Shown in pieces: positions 12,465 to 24,100 of a stretch of DNA of 64,000 bases. The DNA is from Phytoamicus setariae (lineage in GTDB: Bacteria; Pseudomonadota; Alphaproteobacteria; Rhizobiales; Rhizobiaceae), in the NCBI RefSeq assembly GCF_016722925.1, contig NZ_JAEQNC010000013.1, forward strand, positions 97,652 to 161,651, given 5' to 3'. Below the pieces are notes generated by a model. The model saw nothing but the letters and a program-made list of their open reading frames with translations, was not told the DNA's origin and made no database searches. The position numbers and the translations under genes are program-made. Numbering within the stretch: position 1 is the first letter of the stretch; each line of letters begins with the position of its first letter.

Positions 12465-13387
12465 ATCGCCTCCCCTGCTTTCTTGAGTGCCTTGGCGCGT
12501 GCCACGACGGCATCGGTGCGACGCTTGGTGGCGTCGGCTGTCAACTGGACCGTGACACGGTCTTCAAGGCGCAGATCGACGGCAACGATATCGCGCTCGA
12601 CCAACTGATGTTCGCTGTTGAGTTTTGCGAGATCGGCCATGGCGCGCGCCATGTTGTGCTCCGGCAACTTGACGATGACGCCATTGGCCAGTTGCAGGTC
12701 CCAGCGACGGCCCGCGACACGCATGAATGCTTTCACCTGCTTCTTGACGTCCGGCCACTGATCGAAGTCGGCCATGATTTCCTCAGCCCCGGATTCGGCA
12801 TCGCGGCCGACGAACAGCGGGAGGTAGGCAAACTTGTTGTCACGCAATGGTGCAATCACGCTACCGGATTTCTCGATGAGCGAAAGCTCTGCGCCATGCT
12901 GCCAGATACCGAAGGCCTTGCGCTCCGTCAGCTTGATTTCGATCGTGTCTGGATAGATCTTGCGAACCTCGGCGTCCTGCACCCAGGGCAATGTCTTCAG
13001 CGCGGTGCGAGTATCGACCACGTTGAGCGCCATCAGCGACGTCGTGCCATCGAGGCCGAGACGCTCCAGAATATCGATCTCCGAGGTCTCGGCATTGCCG
13101 GAAACCTTGACATTGTTGATGGCAAAGCCAACCGCCGAAGTCAGCGCCTGCGTGACATCGCGGGTCTCGCCCGATAGTGATATCGAATAGCCGCCCGCCA
13201 CTGCATAGAATGCCACGAGCGAGGCCGTACCGAGATGACGCGGTATGTCGATGCGGCCGGTTGCCAGGCTGCCGAGAAAGCGAACCGCGCGACGCAGGTG
13301 GCGAGGCAGGATTACCTTGTCGCCGGAAGCCGGCGCCAGATCCTGCATGGCCTGAGCTGTCGATTTTCGGGATTTCAACGCAAGCAC
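12461..13387 (-). CDS. ftsQ: Cell division protein FtsQ
   Basis: A 308-residue bitopic inner-membrane protein of the divisome. It has a basic cytoplasmic N-terminus, one membrane segment ([17 protein letters not shown]), a POTRA domain ([22 protein letters not shown]) and the beta domain that contacts FtsL/FtsB. I chose the GTG at 13387 because GGAGG stands 7 bases before it; an ATG at 13408 in the same frame lacks such a site. With this start it overlaps the ddl end by 13 bases, typical of coupling in this cluster. Confidence 0.92.
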   Translation of the reverse strand: MLALKSRKSTAQAMQDLAPASGDKVILPRHLRRAVRFLGSLATGRIDIPRHLGTASLVAFYAVAGGYSISLSGETRDVTQALTSAVGFAINNVKVSGNAETSEIDILERLGLDGTTSLMALNVVDTRTALKTLPWVQDAEVRKIYPDTIEIKLTERKAFGIWQHGAELSLIEKSGSVIAPLRDNKFAYLPLFVGRDAESGAEEIMADFDQWPDVKKQVKAFMRVAGRRWDLQLANGVIVKLPEHNMARAMADLAKLNSEHQLVERDIVAVDLRLEDRVTVQLTADATKRRTDAVVARAKALKKAGEAI

Positions 13388-14301
13388 GACGCGTCCTCCA
13401 CCATCCAACGAAGAAATTCACCAAAGGAATGGCCAGCATGCTGTGCCATTTCCGGCACCAGGGAGGTTGGAGTCATGCCGGGCTGGGTGTTGATCTCCAG
13501 CCAAATCACTTCGCCTTCTTCCGAGAAGCGGTCGTCGTAACGGAAGTCAGAACGACTGACCCCGCGGCAACCCATCGCCTTGTGCGCCTTCAGAGCCAGT
13601 GTTTGTATTTTTTGGTAAATTTTTGGTGAAATTTGCGCCGGAATGACGTGTTTTGAGCCACCGGACACATATTTGGAATCATAATCGTAGAAACTGTGTC
13701 CTTGCGGCACTATTTCGGTGACACCGAGCGCCACATCACCCATCACCCCACAGGTCAACTCGCGACCGTAGATGTAGCGTTCGACCATGATCGTGTCGCC
13801 ATAGCGCCATTCACTTGACGTAATGACCTGGGGCGGATGAGCCTGATCTTCCTTGACGATGACGACGCCGAAGCTTGACCCCTCGCGCACCGGCTTGACA
13901 ACATATGGCGGCTTCATCGGATGGGCAGAGGTAAAATCGAAGCGATTCATGACCTTCGCCTCGGCGACCGGCATGCCATACGACTTGGCAACGCGCTTGG
14001 CTTGCTCCTTGTCCATAGCAAGGGCAGACGCCAGCACGCCGGAATGGGTGTAGGGAATTTGAAGATATTCAAGAATACCCTGGATGGTGCCGTCTTCGCC
14101 AAAGGGCCCATGCAGCGCATTGAAAACCACGTCCGGCTTCAACTCGGCAAGAACCGCAGCCACATCGCGCCCGACATCGACCCGGCTCACCTGGTAGCCT
14201 TCGGCCTCCAGCGCCTCGGCGCATGCCGCTCCTGACGACAGGCTCACCGGACGCTCGGACGAAAACCCGCCCATCAATACCGCGACGTGCTTTCCGCTCA
14301 T
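13375..14301 (-). CDS. ddl: D-alanine--D-alanine ligase
   Basis: A 308-residue ATP-grasp enzyme that makes the D-Ala-D-Ala dipeptide added by MurF. Visible are the N-terminal [16 protein letters not shown], the P-loop-like [11 protein letters not shown], and the metal and substrate segment [13 protein letters not shown]. The ATG at 14301 ([12 protein letters not shown]) follows GGGGAA with 5-base spacing; the frame stays open to 14322 without a better start. It heads the ddl-ftsQ-ftsA-ftsZ group and has a CtrA-type box about 110 bases upstream. Confidence 0.96.
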   Translation of the reverse strand: MSGKHVAVLMGGFSSERPVSLSSGAACAEALEAEGYQVSRVDVGRDVAAVLAELKPDVVFNALHGPFGEDGTIQGILEYLQIPYTHSGVLASALAMDKEQAKRVAKSYGMPVAEAKVMNRFDFTSAHPMKPPYVVKPVREGSSFGVVIVKEDQAHPPQVITSSEWRYGDTIMVERYIYGRELTCGVMGDVALGVTEIVPQGHSFYDYDSKYVSGGSKHVIPAQISPKIYQKIQTLALKAHKAMGCRGVSRSDFRYDDRFSEEGEVIWLEINTQPGMTPTSLVPEMAQHAGHSFGEFLRWMVEDASCLR

Positions 14302-14408
14302 GCACATTCCCCAAAGACTCAATTCTGTCGGCTACCAATCCGCGCTTGCCCGAGACTGACTTCAGGGACGGTCAGCACATGCGGATCACTTGGGGCCACT
14401 AGAAACGA

Positions 14409-14430
14409 TTAAGGTTAACGACGCGTTAAC
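14409..14430. promoter_or_regulatory. Extended CtrA-type box upstream of ddl-ftsQAZ
   Basis: On the plus strand three TTAA units follow in the spacing TTAA-N2-TTAA-N7-TTAAC. The last two form a perfect CtrA consensus (TTAA-N7-TTAAC), and its core is also the palindrome GTTAACG-ACG-CGTTAAC. It lies 108-129 bases upstream of the ddl start. The rest of the 454-base gap 14302-14755 shows no convincing gene. CtrA is the cell-cycle response regulator of alphaproteobacteria; occupancy here is inferred. Confidence 0.7.
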
Positions 14431-14755
14431 TTTTGGTCGTATGGGATCCAAATGTGTCAATTGTTTACGGAAAACTGTAAAACGTAGGGTGCCGTGTGAC
14501 ATATATGCAGAAGGCTCGTGCGGCCCTGCGTCATCGGCATTCTGTCGGCTATGTCCTAGCCCGCCAGCGACAAGGCGGCACATATCAGCCGCGAATTAAC
14601 ACATTTCCAAGGCGGTAGTATTGTCGGTTCAAACCGCTGATATTTCAGGTGGAATTTCGGGCGGCGACCAACACGCGAGGCCCTGACTGCTTTCGACGTC
14701 ATCGAATTGAGATGCCGCCGCCCAGGGACAGCGGCACCTTAGGAAGACCCGAGCC

Positions 14756-15457
14756 TTAAACGATTTCGGGAAGCGCCACGATGAAATTGGAGCTGAAATC
14801 TTCAGCGTCCACGTGCTTCAGGATGAGCTTGTCCTCGCCACCGAAGTCGATCACCAGGTTCTTGCCATCCTGCTGCCAGTGCGCGAACTCGATAAGATCG
14901 GCATCGACCGCGATGAAATCGCTGCCCTTGTTGCCGAGGTTGAAATCCTTCACGAAATCGGTGCCGCCACCGACTTTGAAAACGAAACTGTCGCTGCCGT
15001 GACCGCCGATGAGAAGGTCATTGCCAACGCCGCCGTCCAGGAAATCGTCTCCCTTGTCGCCGACCAGCCGGTCTTCGCCGCCCATGCCGTCAAGCCAGTC
15101 CGCACCCTTAGAACCCTTGATATCGTCATCGCCAACAAGGGCCGCCGACAAGACGCCGTCCAATCCGTTCTCGTTGAACGCGGCCGTGAAGCTGGCTGCA
15201 TCGAGCTTGACGTCCTTGATCTCGAAAAGCTCCTTGCCTCTCTCATTGCTCAGCGAGATTTCGCGGATCACGCCGCCGACGAGGCCGGCATCGGTCCAGT
15301 CGAGGTTTTTGCCGCTGAATTCGAGCTGGTTGCCTGCAGCGTCTTCGACGACAACCTTGTCGCCGCGATCGCGTGTCACTGTGAGCTCAGTTTCAGAGAT
15401 GCCGTCCCAGATCGTCTGGAAAGTTTCGATCGGGGCGTTGTATTTAATGCGGGCCAT
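14756..15457 (-). CDS. RTX-type calcium-binding secreted protein
   Basis: A 233-residue acidic protein with no signal peptide. The middle (about 115-165) has nonapeptide RTX units of the GGxGxDxLx type (DGMGGEDRLVGDKGDDFL, DGGVGNDLLIGGHGSD), which bind calcium. The C-terminal 70 residues (FVFKVGGGTDFVKDF, then LVIDFGGEDKLILKHV) match the tail of type I-secreted proteins such as serralysins, which carries the export signal. It is probably exported by a type I system not present in the window. No enzymatic domain is visible. GGAGG stands before the ATG at 15457. Its tail resembles that of the RTX protein at 36163-37350. Confidence 0.8.
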   Translation of the reverse strand: MARIKYNAPIETFQTIWDGISETELTVTRDRGDKVVVEDAAGNQLEFSGKNLDWTDAGLVGGVIREISLSNERGKELFEIKDVKLDAASFTAAFNENGLDGVLSAALVGDDDIKGSKGADWLDGMGGEDRLVGDKGDDFLDGGVGNDLLIGGHGSDSFVFKVGGGTDFVKDFNLGNKGSDFIAVDADLIEFAHWQQDGKNLVIDFGGEDKLILKHVDAEDFSSNFIVALPEIV

Positions 15458-15826
15458 TCCCTACCTCCGTATTGGTGAGCCGACCCCTGATGACATGATT
15501 CCGATGCCGATGCGCAAGTGAATTTTTGAGATTGCTAAAGTTCGTTAAAGAGGTTCGCACGCATTTTAACGGTTAGGCATCGGCCGACTCCAGAGTGCCC
15601 GCAACAGCAAATAACCGTCTTCCTCCCTTGAGCGACAAGCACCCAAACCGGCTTACCTCAATGCGTTGAGATCAATCCCGGCAGGCGCATAGTCCACGTG
15701 GAAATTCGTTCAGCGAGATCCGGAACCGCTCAGGCAAACTATGCCACCTCACGATAAATACTCTCGCAACCGCTGCACAATCCGCAATTGGGAAGGCACG
15801 CAACAAAAACCTCGAATTGTAACTGG

Positions 15827-15840
15827 TTGACATGGATCAA
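15827..15840 (+). promoter_or_regulatory. FNR/FixK-type box upstream of adhP
   Basis: TTGA-CATGGA-TCAA is a perfect TTGA-N6-TCAA half-site pair, 125 bases before the adhP start. This is the anaerobic activator site recognised by FNR/FixK proteins. The remainder of the 507-base gap 15458-15964 holds no supported gene. Confidence 0.6.
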
Positions 15841-15964
15841 TGTCATAATGGTCATGCACAATAGGCTCATGAGAGTGAACCGCAACAGGCGGGGTTCCAG
15901 CTGGGGCCAAACAATCAGCCTTTGCGTTCTCATCGTTGCGAAACCGTCAATGAAGGAGAGTCCA

Positions 15965-16990
15965 ATGCCGAAAATGATGAAAGCAGCCGTCGTGCGCGAG
16001 TTCCGCAAACCGCTTTCCATCGAGGAATGGCCAATTCCCGAACCCGCAGACGACCAGATCCTCGTCCGCTTCGCAGCAACCGGCGTTTGCCATACGGATC
16101 TCCATGCTGCTCATGGCGACTGGCCGGTAAAGCCCAACCCGCCATTCATTCCCGGCCACGAAGGTGTCGGTTACGTCGCCAAGGCCGGCAAATCGGTCAA
16201 ACGGCTGAAGGAAGGCGACCGGGTCGGCGTTCCATGGCTTCATACCGCCTGCGGCTATTGCTCCTATTGCCGAACCGGCTGGGAGACCCTTTGCGGGAAG
16301 CAACAGAATACCGGCTACTCCGTCAATGGTTCATTTGCCGAATACGCCGTGGCCGATCCCGACTATGTCGGCATCCTGCCCGCCAAACTGGAATTCGGTC
16401 CCGCCGCGCCTGTCCTGTGTGCCGGCGTCACCGTCTACAAGGGTCTCAAGGAAACAGAGGTCAATCCCGGTGAATGGGTGATGATCTCCGGCATTGGCGG
16501 CCTGGGGCACATGGCGGTCCAATATGCCAAGGCGATGGGCATGAATGTCGTCGCTGTTGATGTTTCCGACAGCAAGCTGGATCTTGCGCGCAAGCTCGGC
16601 GCCGATCTTGTCGTCGATGCGCGCAAGGCAGGCGCCGTCGAGACGGTGCAGAAGGAAGTCGGCGGCGTCCATGGCGCACTTGTGACAGCAGTTTCCCCCA
16701 AGGCCATGGAGCAGGCGTTCCATATGCTTCGTTCGAAAGGCACGATGGCGCTGGTCGGTCTGCCGCCTTCGATGATCAGCCTGCCGGTTTTCGACACGGT
16801 GCTCAAACGCATCACGGTCAGGGGCTCGATTGTCGGCACACGTCAGGACCTGGAAGAAGCGATCGAATTTGCCGCCGAAGGCAAAGTCTCGTCGCATTTC
16901 AGCTGGGACAAGCTCGAAAACATCAACGAGATCTTTGCCCGGATGGAAAAAGGCGACATCGATGGCCGTATCGTGCTCGACATGAACTGA
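15965..16990 (+). CDS. adhP: Zinc-dependent alcohol dehydrogenase, AdhP type
   Basis: A 341-residue medium-chain dehydrogenase that oxidises alcohols or reduces aldehydes with NAD. Catalytic zinc ligands are in GVCHTDLHAAHG (Cys, with His in PGHEGVG) and later VLCAGVTVYK; the structural zinc site is ACGYCSYCRTGWETLC. The Rossmann motif is GIGGLGHMAVQYA. The ATG at 15965 follows GGAGAG with 5-base spacing; the open frame extends to 15788 but that part has no ribosome site. An FNR/FixK-type box upstream suggests induction under low oxygen, fitting fermentative ethanol metabolism. oxyR ends convergently only 6 bases away. Confidence 0.93.
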   Translation: MPKMMKAAVVREFRKPLSIEEWPIPEPADDQILVRFAATGVCHTDLHAAHGDWPVKPNPPFIPGHEGVGYVAKAGKSVKRLKEGDRVGVPWLHTACGYCSYCRTGWETLCGKQQNTGYSVNGSFAEYAVADPDYVGILPAKLEFGPAAPVLCAGVTVYKGLKETEVNPGEWVMISGIGGLGHMAVQYAKAMGMNVVAVDVSDSKLDLARKLGADLVVDARKAGAVETVQKEVGGVHGALVTAVSPKAMEQAFHMLRSKGTMALVGLPPSMISLPVFDTVLKRITVRGSIVGTRQDLEEAIEFAAEGKVSSHFSWDKLENINEIFARMEKGDIDGRIVLDMN

Positions 16991-16996
16991 GCGATG

Positions 16997-17902
16997 TCAA
17001 TGGGAAAGCAGGGCATGGGCCGCGTCCCTGACCACCTGCGCCAGTGCCTCGAAGTCGCGACGGCGGCCCGAGGCGCTGGAGCGCCAGATCAGGCCGATGG
17101 TGCGCGATGGCTGCGGATCGGCGAACCGCACGATACGCATGCGATTGCGCGACCGCTCGTCCCTGACAGCGATTTCCGGGATGAGCGTGATGCCCATGCC
17201 ATGACTGACCATCTGCAGCAGAGTCGCCATCGACGTCGCACCATAATTGGCAACACGCCGGCCGGCGGATGTGCCGCACACCGCCAGCGCCTGATCGCGC
17301 AGGCAATGGCCCTCCTCGAGCAGCAGCAGCCGCTCTACATCGACATTGTCCTCGGTCATCGGCGACATCAGGATCGTGCGTTCCTCTTCGGAACTGGCGA
17401 TCAGAAAGCGATCCTCGAACAGGGTGAGGCTGTCAAAGCCTTCCATCTCGACCGGCAAGGCCACGATGGCGCAATCCAGCCTTCCGTGCCTGAGATCCTC
17501 GAGGCATCCGAGCGTCAACAGTTCCTTGAGCTCGATGTTGAGGTCGGGATAACGCCCGCGCGCGGCCGGGATCAGTTCAGGTACAAGGTAAGGCGCAACG
17601 GTCGGAATGATGCCGAGACGCAGCCGGCCATTGAGCGGCCCCTGCCCCGCCCGGCCGCGCGCCTGCAGCCTGTCCACGCTTTCAAGGATGCCGCGGATCT
17701 CCGGCAACAATTCCTCACCTTCCCGGGTCAGGAAGGCGCCGCTCCGCCCGCGCTCGACCAGCTTGACGTCAAGCACCTTCTCCAGATCGGCGATCTGAGC
17801 GGAGAGAGCCGGCTGGCTGATATTGACCATGTTTGCGGCCCTGCCGAAGTGTCCGGCAGCAGCGAGTGCCTCGAAATAGCGCATCTGCCTGAATGTAATC
17901 AT
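16997..17902 (-). CDS. oxyR: Peroxide-sensing LysR-type regulator OxyR
   Basis: A 301-residue LysR-family activator. The N-terminal winged helix-turn-helix covers about residues 1-60 (FGRAANMVNISQPALSAQI). The effector domain holds the OxyR-specific redox pair C200 and C209 in GHCLRDQALAVC; oxidation of these by hydrogen peroxide forms the activating disulfide. It is divergent from katG with 104 bases between the starts, the classical arrangement for regulator and target. An ATAG-N7-CTAT site overlaps its own start codon region, consistent with autoregulation. Confidence 0.93.
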   Translation of the reverse strand: MITFRQMRYFEALAAAGHFGRAANMVNISQPALSAQIADLEKVLDVKLVERGRSGAFLTREGEELLPEIRGILESVDRLQARGRAGQGPLNGRLRLGIIPTVAPYLVPELIPAARGRYPDLNIELKELLTLGCLEDLRHGRLDCAIVALPVEMEGFDSLTLFEDRFLIASSEEERTILMSPMTEDNVDVERLLLLEEGHCLRDQALAVCGTSAGRRVANYGATSMATLLQMVSHGMGITLIPEIAVRDERSRNRMRIVRFADPQPSRTIGLIWRSSASGRRRDFEALAQVVRDAAHALLSH

Positions 17903-17903
17903 G

Positions 17904-17918
17904 ATAGGTTTTTCCTAT
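17904..17918. promoter_or_regulatory. OxyR-type operator between oxyR and katG
   Basis: ATAG-GTTTTTC-CTAT is a perfect ATAG-N7-CTAT motif, the half of the known OxyR recognition pattern. The second half expected 7 bases further is poor (TAAA). It starts 2 bases before the oxyR start codon and lies about 90 bases from katG. Confidence 0.6.
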
Positions 17919-17928
17919 CACTAATTAA

Positions 17929-20199
<2,271 letters not shown>

Positions 20200-20245
20200 T
20201 CCTGCAGGTGAGGCAGCCGAGTGGCCGCCTCACCGCCATAAACGC

Positions 20246-20282
20246 AAAAAGCCCGCGGTGATCGCTCACCGCGGGCTTTTTG
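20246..20282 (+). terminator. Intrinsic terminator of katG
   Basis: Stem GCCCGCGGTGA / TCACCGCGGGC with flanking A5 and T5 runs, 47 bases after the katG stop. The symmetry means it can also stop transcripts from the opposite strand gene ending at 20304. Confidence 0.92.
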
Positions 20283-20303
20283 TCGTTTAGAATTCGCTCG
20301 ATA

Positions 20304-20540
20304 TTACGAGTTTTCGTCGCACTCGGTGATCTCGCAGGTCGACTCGGTGGTCGTCTTGGCGGCACACTCGTTCAGCGCCCTTGCAGATGCATCGTCCTGA
20401 TCGTCAAAATTGTAGCTGTAACCGTAAGAGCCTTCTTCAGAAACTGCAATGCAGCCCCAGGCATGTGCCGATCCGGTTGAAGCGACGCCGGCCGCTGCAA
20501 AAGAGATCGCAGTCAGCCCGATCCGCAAATATTTATTCAA
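20304..20540 (-). CDS. Small secreted DUF4189-like protein
   Basis: About 78 residues: a signal peptide (YLRIGLTAISFAAAGVAS, cleavage after AHA) and a mature part of about 50 residues starting WGCIAVSEEG with GYSYNFDD, ALNECAAK and two further cysteines at the acidic end. The WG-IAV, G-YSY, A-AL-C pattern resembles DUF4189 proteins; function unknown. I favour the TTG at 20540, which has GGAGG 5 bases upstream, over the ATG at 20552, which has no ribosome site. The reading starts directly after a terminator-like hairpin that may act as an attenuator. Confidence 0.6.
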   Translation of the reverse strand: MNKYLRIGLTAISFAAAGVASTGSAHAWGCIAVSEEGSYGYSYNFDDQDDASARALNECAAKTTTESTCEITECDENS

Positions 20541-20553
20541 GTCTGCCTCCATA

Positions 20554-20612
20554 GAAAAAGCCGGGCAGTCCCCCTGCCCGGTTCCCCTTCCTAGTCCTGA
20601 TAAGGCAGGGAG
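20554..20612 (-). promoter_or_regulatory. Candidate transcription attenuator before the DUF4189-like gene
   Basis: On the minus strand an 8-bp stem CCGGGCAG / CTGCCCGG with 5-base loop is followed at once by CTTTTTC and then the GGAGG of the small gene. About 22 bases earlier lies CTCCCTGCC (plus strand 20604-20612), which can pair over 9 bases (one G-U) with the 5' arm and loop of the terminator. The two folds exclude each other, the layout of an attenuator or riboswitch platform. The leader back to 20762 has no coding sequence I can support. It may also simply end the diguanylate cyclase transcript. Confidence 0.5.
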
Positions 20613-20762
20613 CGCCAGTGAATACGGATAGTAACCTTACCGCGTTGCGGTTGCTGCACGCCAAAGCCATTGTGCCGCAAATACAGGCACAGGTTTTACA
20701 TTGCGGTCGGCGTGTGGACACCGGGCGAACAGCGTCCGTAGGGGGTTCAGGAAAGGGCTCGG

Positions 20763-21590
20763 TCAAATTGCCCGGCGCCCACCTGTCTTTCCGATGTCCC
20801 GGGAGATCTGCAAAGCATCATCTGCGTGGACGATACGGTTCCGACCGGAGGCCTTGGCCAGGTAGAGTGCCTTATCCGCGCTGCTCAGCAACGCCGAATA
20901 AGTTGATCGACCGTCTCCCTGCGCTATGCCGGCCGAGAAAGTGACCTTGACTTCGTCGCCGCCGCTGCGAAATACCCGTGCAGCCAGATACTGCCGCATT
21001 GCATTCATCCTGGAACCTGCCACGACCTTGCCAGCGCCAGCGAGAATGACTGCGAACTCTTCGCCGCCAAGTCTTGCGACCGCGTCAGCGCCGAACTCGT
21101 CGCGCAGCATGTCGGCGATCACCACAAGGATCTCGTCACCAGTGCCGTGACCGTGCGTATCATTGATGTTCTTGAACCAATCGATATCGATCAGCACCAG
21201 TGCGTAGGGGGCTTCCATCGCACTCATGCGCGCCTCGAAAGCGCGGCGGTTGAGCAGCCCCGTCAGTGGATCCCGGTGGCTGAGGACTTCAAAGGAAGTG
21301 CGAGAAACAGACAGGTCGTAGATCGCCGAACCAAAAATGAGATAGGAGATGAAACATATTGGCCCCGCCACGAACGCCGTGACGATGATGTCGCTCAGCG
21401 GATCAGGAGGCAAAGTAACATTGAGAAAGCCGAGGCGGCCCATCACCTGATAGACCGCAAAATTGAGACCCACGGCAAACAAAGTCGTCAGAATCGTACG
21501 CGGGACGGCAAACCAGAACACGTCCCGGCGCTTAGAGAACGCGCCGGTTTCTATTTTGCGAATGATCCAGTTTTGCAGGAGGGTAATCAT
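20763..21590 (-). CDS. Membrane-associated diguanylate cyclase (GGDEF)
   Basis: About 275 residues. Two to three hydrophobic helices (AVPRTILTTLFAVGLNFAVY and IIVTAFVAGPICFISYLIF) precede a complete GGDEF domain: DPLTGLLNRRAF, LIDIDWFKNINDTHGHGTGDE and ARLGGEEFAVIL. It should synthesise c-di-GMP at the inner membrane. The RxxD inhibitory site is not in the expected place before GGEEF. The start is unsure: ATG 21590 or an in-frame GTG at 21614, neither with a strong ribosome site. It stands between murB and the katG block and is not part of the wall pathway. Confidence 0.85.
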   Translation of the reverse strand: MITLLQNWIIRKIETGAFSKRRDVFWFAVPRTILTTLFAVGLNFAVYQVMGRLGFLNVTLPPDPLSDIIVTAFVAGPICFISYLIFGSAIYDLSVSRTSFEVLSHRDPLTGLLNRRAFEARMSAMEAPYALVLIDIDWFKNINDTHGHGTGDEILVVIADMLRDEFGADAVARLGGEEFAVILAGAGKVVAGSRMNAMRQYLAARVFRSGGDEVKVTFSAGIAQGDGRSTYSALLSSADKALYLAKASGRNRIVHADDALQISRDIGKTGGRRAI

Positions 21591-21713
21591 AATTGTGCGC
21601 TCGAATAATTGCACATATTATGGTCCACTAATCCTTAAGATCGACTTTCATCAATTGTTAGGATTTGAGCCAAGGGTAGAAAAACGGCGCATTGTCGCGC
21701 CGCCTCGATAGCT

Positions 21714-22688
21714 CTAGTGGTTCTGCCCGGGAGCGAACGGCTTGACTTCCGCACCCGGCATGAAATCGCCCAGACGCTTGATCTCCCAGTCCAGAAGGAT
21801 GCCCGAATTCTCGTGAACACGACGACGCACCGTCTCGCCGAGGCTTTCGAGATCATAGGCCGACGCATGGCCGATATTGATCATGAAATTGCAATGAAGC
21901 GGCGACATTTGCGCCCCACCGATCTGCAGGCCACGGCACCCTGCTTCGTCGATCAGCTTCCAGGCCGAGTGACCGGGCGGGTTCTTGAAGGTCGAACCAC
22001 CCGTCTTTTCCTTGACCGGCTGGACAGTTTCTCGGTGGTGGCGCACCGTATCCATCTCGGTCCGGATCTTGGCCTTGTCGTCCTTGAAGCCCTCGAAGAT
22101 CCCGTGCGTAAAGATCACGCCCTCGGGCGGCGAGGAATGGCGATAGCTGTAGCCCATGTCGGCATTGGAGATCTTCAGCAGATTGCCCTTGCGATCGACG
22201 GCTTCGACCTCGACGAGGCGCTCGCGTGTTTCCATGCCATTGGCGCCGGCGTTCATGCGGATCGCCCCGCCGATCGAACCGGGTATGCCATAGTAGAATG
22301 CAAATCCGCCGATCTCGTTGTCGAGCGCCATGGCGGCGATGTTCTTGTCCGGGCAGATTGCGCCGGCGCGAATGCGATTTTCGCCCACAAGCTCCACATC
22401 GCCGAATCCCTTGGCTGACAGGCGCAGCACCACGCCCTTGATGCCGCCGTCGCGCACCAGAAGGTTCGAGCCCACGCCGATGACAGTCAAGGGTACATCA
22501 TCAGGCAATGCCTTCAGAAACATCGAGAGATCATCGACGTCATGTGGTTGGAACATCAGTTCGGCCAGACCGCCGGCACGAAACCATGTGACACGGTCCA
22601 TCGGCGCATTCGGCGTCATCCGTCCCCGGACATCCTTCACTCCATTGCCCAGTCTTGCGAGCAAACCTTCCCCATCTACCTGCTTCAT
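21714..22688 (-). CDS. murB: UDP-N-acetylenolpyruvoylglucosamine reductase MurB
   Basis: A 324-residue FAD enzyme that reduces UDP-GlcNAc-enolpyruvate to UDP-MurNAc with NADPH. FAD-binding segments are [14 protein letters not shown] and [12 protein letters not shown]; then [18 protein letters not shown], the proton-donor region [17 protein letters not shown], and [14 protein letters not shown]. The shorter C-terminus without the type I insertion suggests a type II MurB. The ATG at 22688 overlaps the murC stop by four bases and has AGGA 9 bases upstream; the longer open frame to 22739 was rejected. Confidence 0.96.
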   Translation of the reverse strand: MKQVDGEGLLARLGNGVKDVRGRMTPNAPMDRVTWFRAGGLAELMFQPHDVDDLSMFLKALPDDVPLTVIGVGSNLLVRDGGIKGVVLRLSAKGFGDVELVGENRIRAGAICPDKNIAAMALDNEIGGFAFYYGIPGSIGGAIRMNAGANGMETRERLVEVEAVDRKGNLLKISNADMGYSYRHSSPPEGVIFTHGIFEGFKDDKAKIRTEMDTVRHHRETVQPVKEKTGGSTFKNPPGHSAWKLIDEAGCRGLQIGGAQMSPLHCNFMINIGHASAYDLESLGETVRRRVHENSGILLDWEIKRLGDFMPGAEVKPFAPGQNH

Positions 22689-24100
22689 GCTTTTTTTCCT
22701 GACAGCGCGGCCAACTCCTTCGGAAGTGCCGCTGCCCAATTGGTTATGTTTCCTGCGCCCAACAGTACCACGAAATCGCCCGGCTGGGCGATCGAGGCGA
22801 CAAACGGCGCCAATGCGTCGGGTGTCGCAAGCATGCGGGCATCCCGGTGGCCACCGGACTTTATCCGCGAAACCAGCTCCTCGGAAGTCACACCTTCGAT
22901 GGAATCCTCGCCTGCGGAATAGATCGGTGCGATGAAAATCGTATCGGCGTCGTTGAAGCAGGCGGCGAATTCCTCAAACAAGCTGGCCACGCGCGAATAG
23001 CGATGCGGCTGATGGATCGCAATGATGCGTCCATTGCAGCCATCACGCGCCGCCTTCAGAACCGCCTTGATCTCTACCGGATGATGGCCATAGTCATCAA
23101 AAATCTGCGCGCCGTTCCACTCGCCCGTCAGCGTGAACCGCCGCTTCACGCCCTTGAACCCGGCAAGCCCACGGGCGATCGCTTCTTCGCTGACACCAAG
23201 CCGCTGGGCAACGGCGATAGCGGCTGTTGCATTCGAAACATTGTGTCGGCCCGGCATAGGCAGTTTCAGATCGTTGAGCTCGATCACCTGCCCCGTACGG
23301 CGCCGGCGGATCTCGACATCGAAAGTCGAGGCCGCACCTTCATGGCGGACGTTCTTGAACCGAACGTCAGCCTGCGGGTTTTCCCCATAGGTGATGACCT
23401 TGCGGTCTTCGATCTTGGAAACCATCACCTGGACTTCGGGATGGTCGAGACACATCACGCCAAAACCGTAGAACGGCACGTTTTCGACGAACTGCCGGAA
23501 TGCGGCCCGGGCATTGTCGAAGGTGCCGTAATGGTCGAGATGCTCGGGATCGATGTTGGTGATGACGGCGACTTCCGCCGGCAGTTTCAGGAAGGTACCA
23601 TCGGATTCATCGGCCTCCACCACCATCCATTCGCCCTCACCCATACGGGCGTTGGTGCCATAGGCGTTGATGATCCCGCCATTGATGACGGTCGGGTCCA
23701 GCCCACCGGCTTCCAGGAGCGTGCCGACGAGCGACGTCGTCGTGGTCTTGCCATGCGTCCCACCGATGGCGATGGCATTGCGGAACCGCATGAGCTCGGC
23801 CAGCATTTCCGCCCGGCGCACGACCGGCAACAACTTTTCGCGGGCTGCGACCAATTCCGGGTTGTTCTTGCGGATGGCGGTCGAAACCACCACCACCTCG
23901 GCATCGCCGAGATTTTCGGCCTTGTGGCCGACATGCACCTCGATGCCCTTGGCGCGCAGCCTTTGAACATTGGCGCTGTCTGCCTGATCCGATCCCTGCA
24001 CCTTGTGGCCGAGATTGTGCAGCACCTCGGCAATTCCGCTCATGCCGATGCCGCCGATGCCGATGAAATGGACCAGGCCGATGGATTTGGGCATTTTCAT
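22685..24100 (-). CDS. murC: UDP-N-acetylmuramate--L-alanine ligase MurC
   Basis: A 471-residue Mur ligase adding the first amino acid of the stem peptide. The N-terminal UDP-binding fold has [17 protein letters not shown], the ATP site is [13 protein letters not shown], the central segment [12 protein letters not shown] and [13 protein letters not shown], and the C-terminal part [14 protein letters not shown] and HQPHRYSR. All are MurC-specific forms of the Mur ligase motifs. Start and stop each overlap the neighbours murG and murB by four bases, so the three are translated as one coupled unit. Confidence 0.97.
   Translation of the reverse strand: MKMPKSIGLVHFIGIGGIGMSGIAEVLHNLGHKVQGSDQADSANVQRLRAKGIEVHVGHKAENLGDAEVVVVSTAIRKNNPELVAAREKLLPVVRRAEMLAELMRFRNAIAIGGTHGKTTTTSLVGTLLEAGGLDPTVINGGIINAYGTNARMGEGEWMVVEADESDGTFLKLPAEVAVITNIDPEHLDHYGTFDNARAAFRQFVENVPFYGFGVMCLDHPEVQVMVSKIEDRKVITYGENPQADVRFKNVRHEGAASTFDVEIRRRRTGQVIELNDLKLPMPGRHNVSNATAAIAVAQRLGVSEEAIARGLAGFKGVKRRFTLTGEWNGAQIFDDYGHHPVEIKAVLKAARDGCNGRIIAIHQPHRYSRVASLFEEFAACFNDADTIFIAPIYSAGEDSIEGVTSEELVSRIKSGGHRDARMLATPDALAPFVASIAQPGDFVVLLGAGNITNWAAALPKELAALSGKKA

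Noticed and set aside
14386..14583. A 65-codon frame in the gap upstream of ddl
   Set aside because: No ribosome site, no recognisable features, and it covers the CtrA-type box and promoter region.
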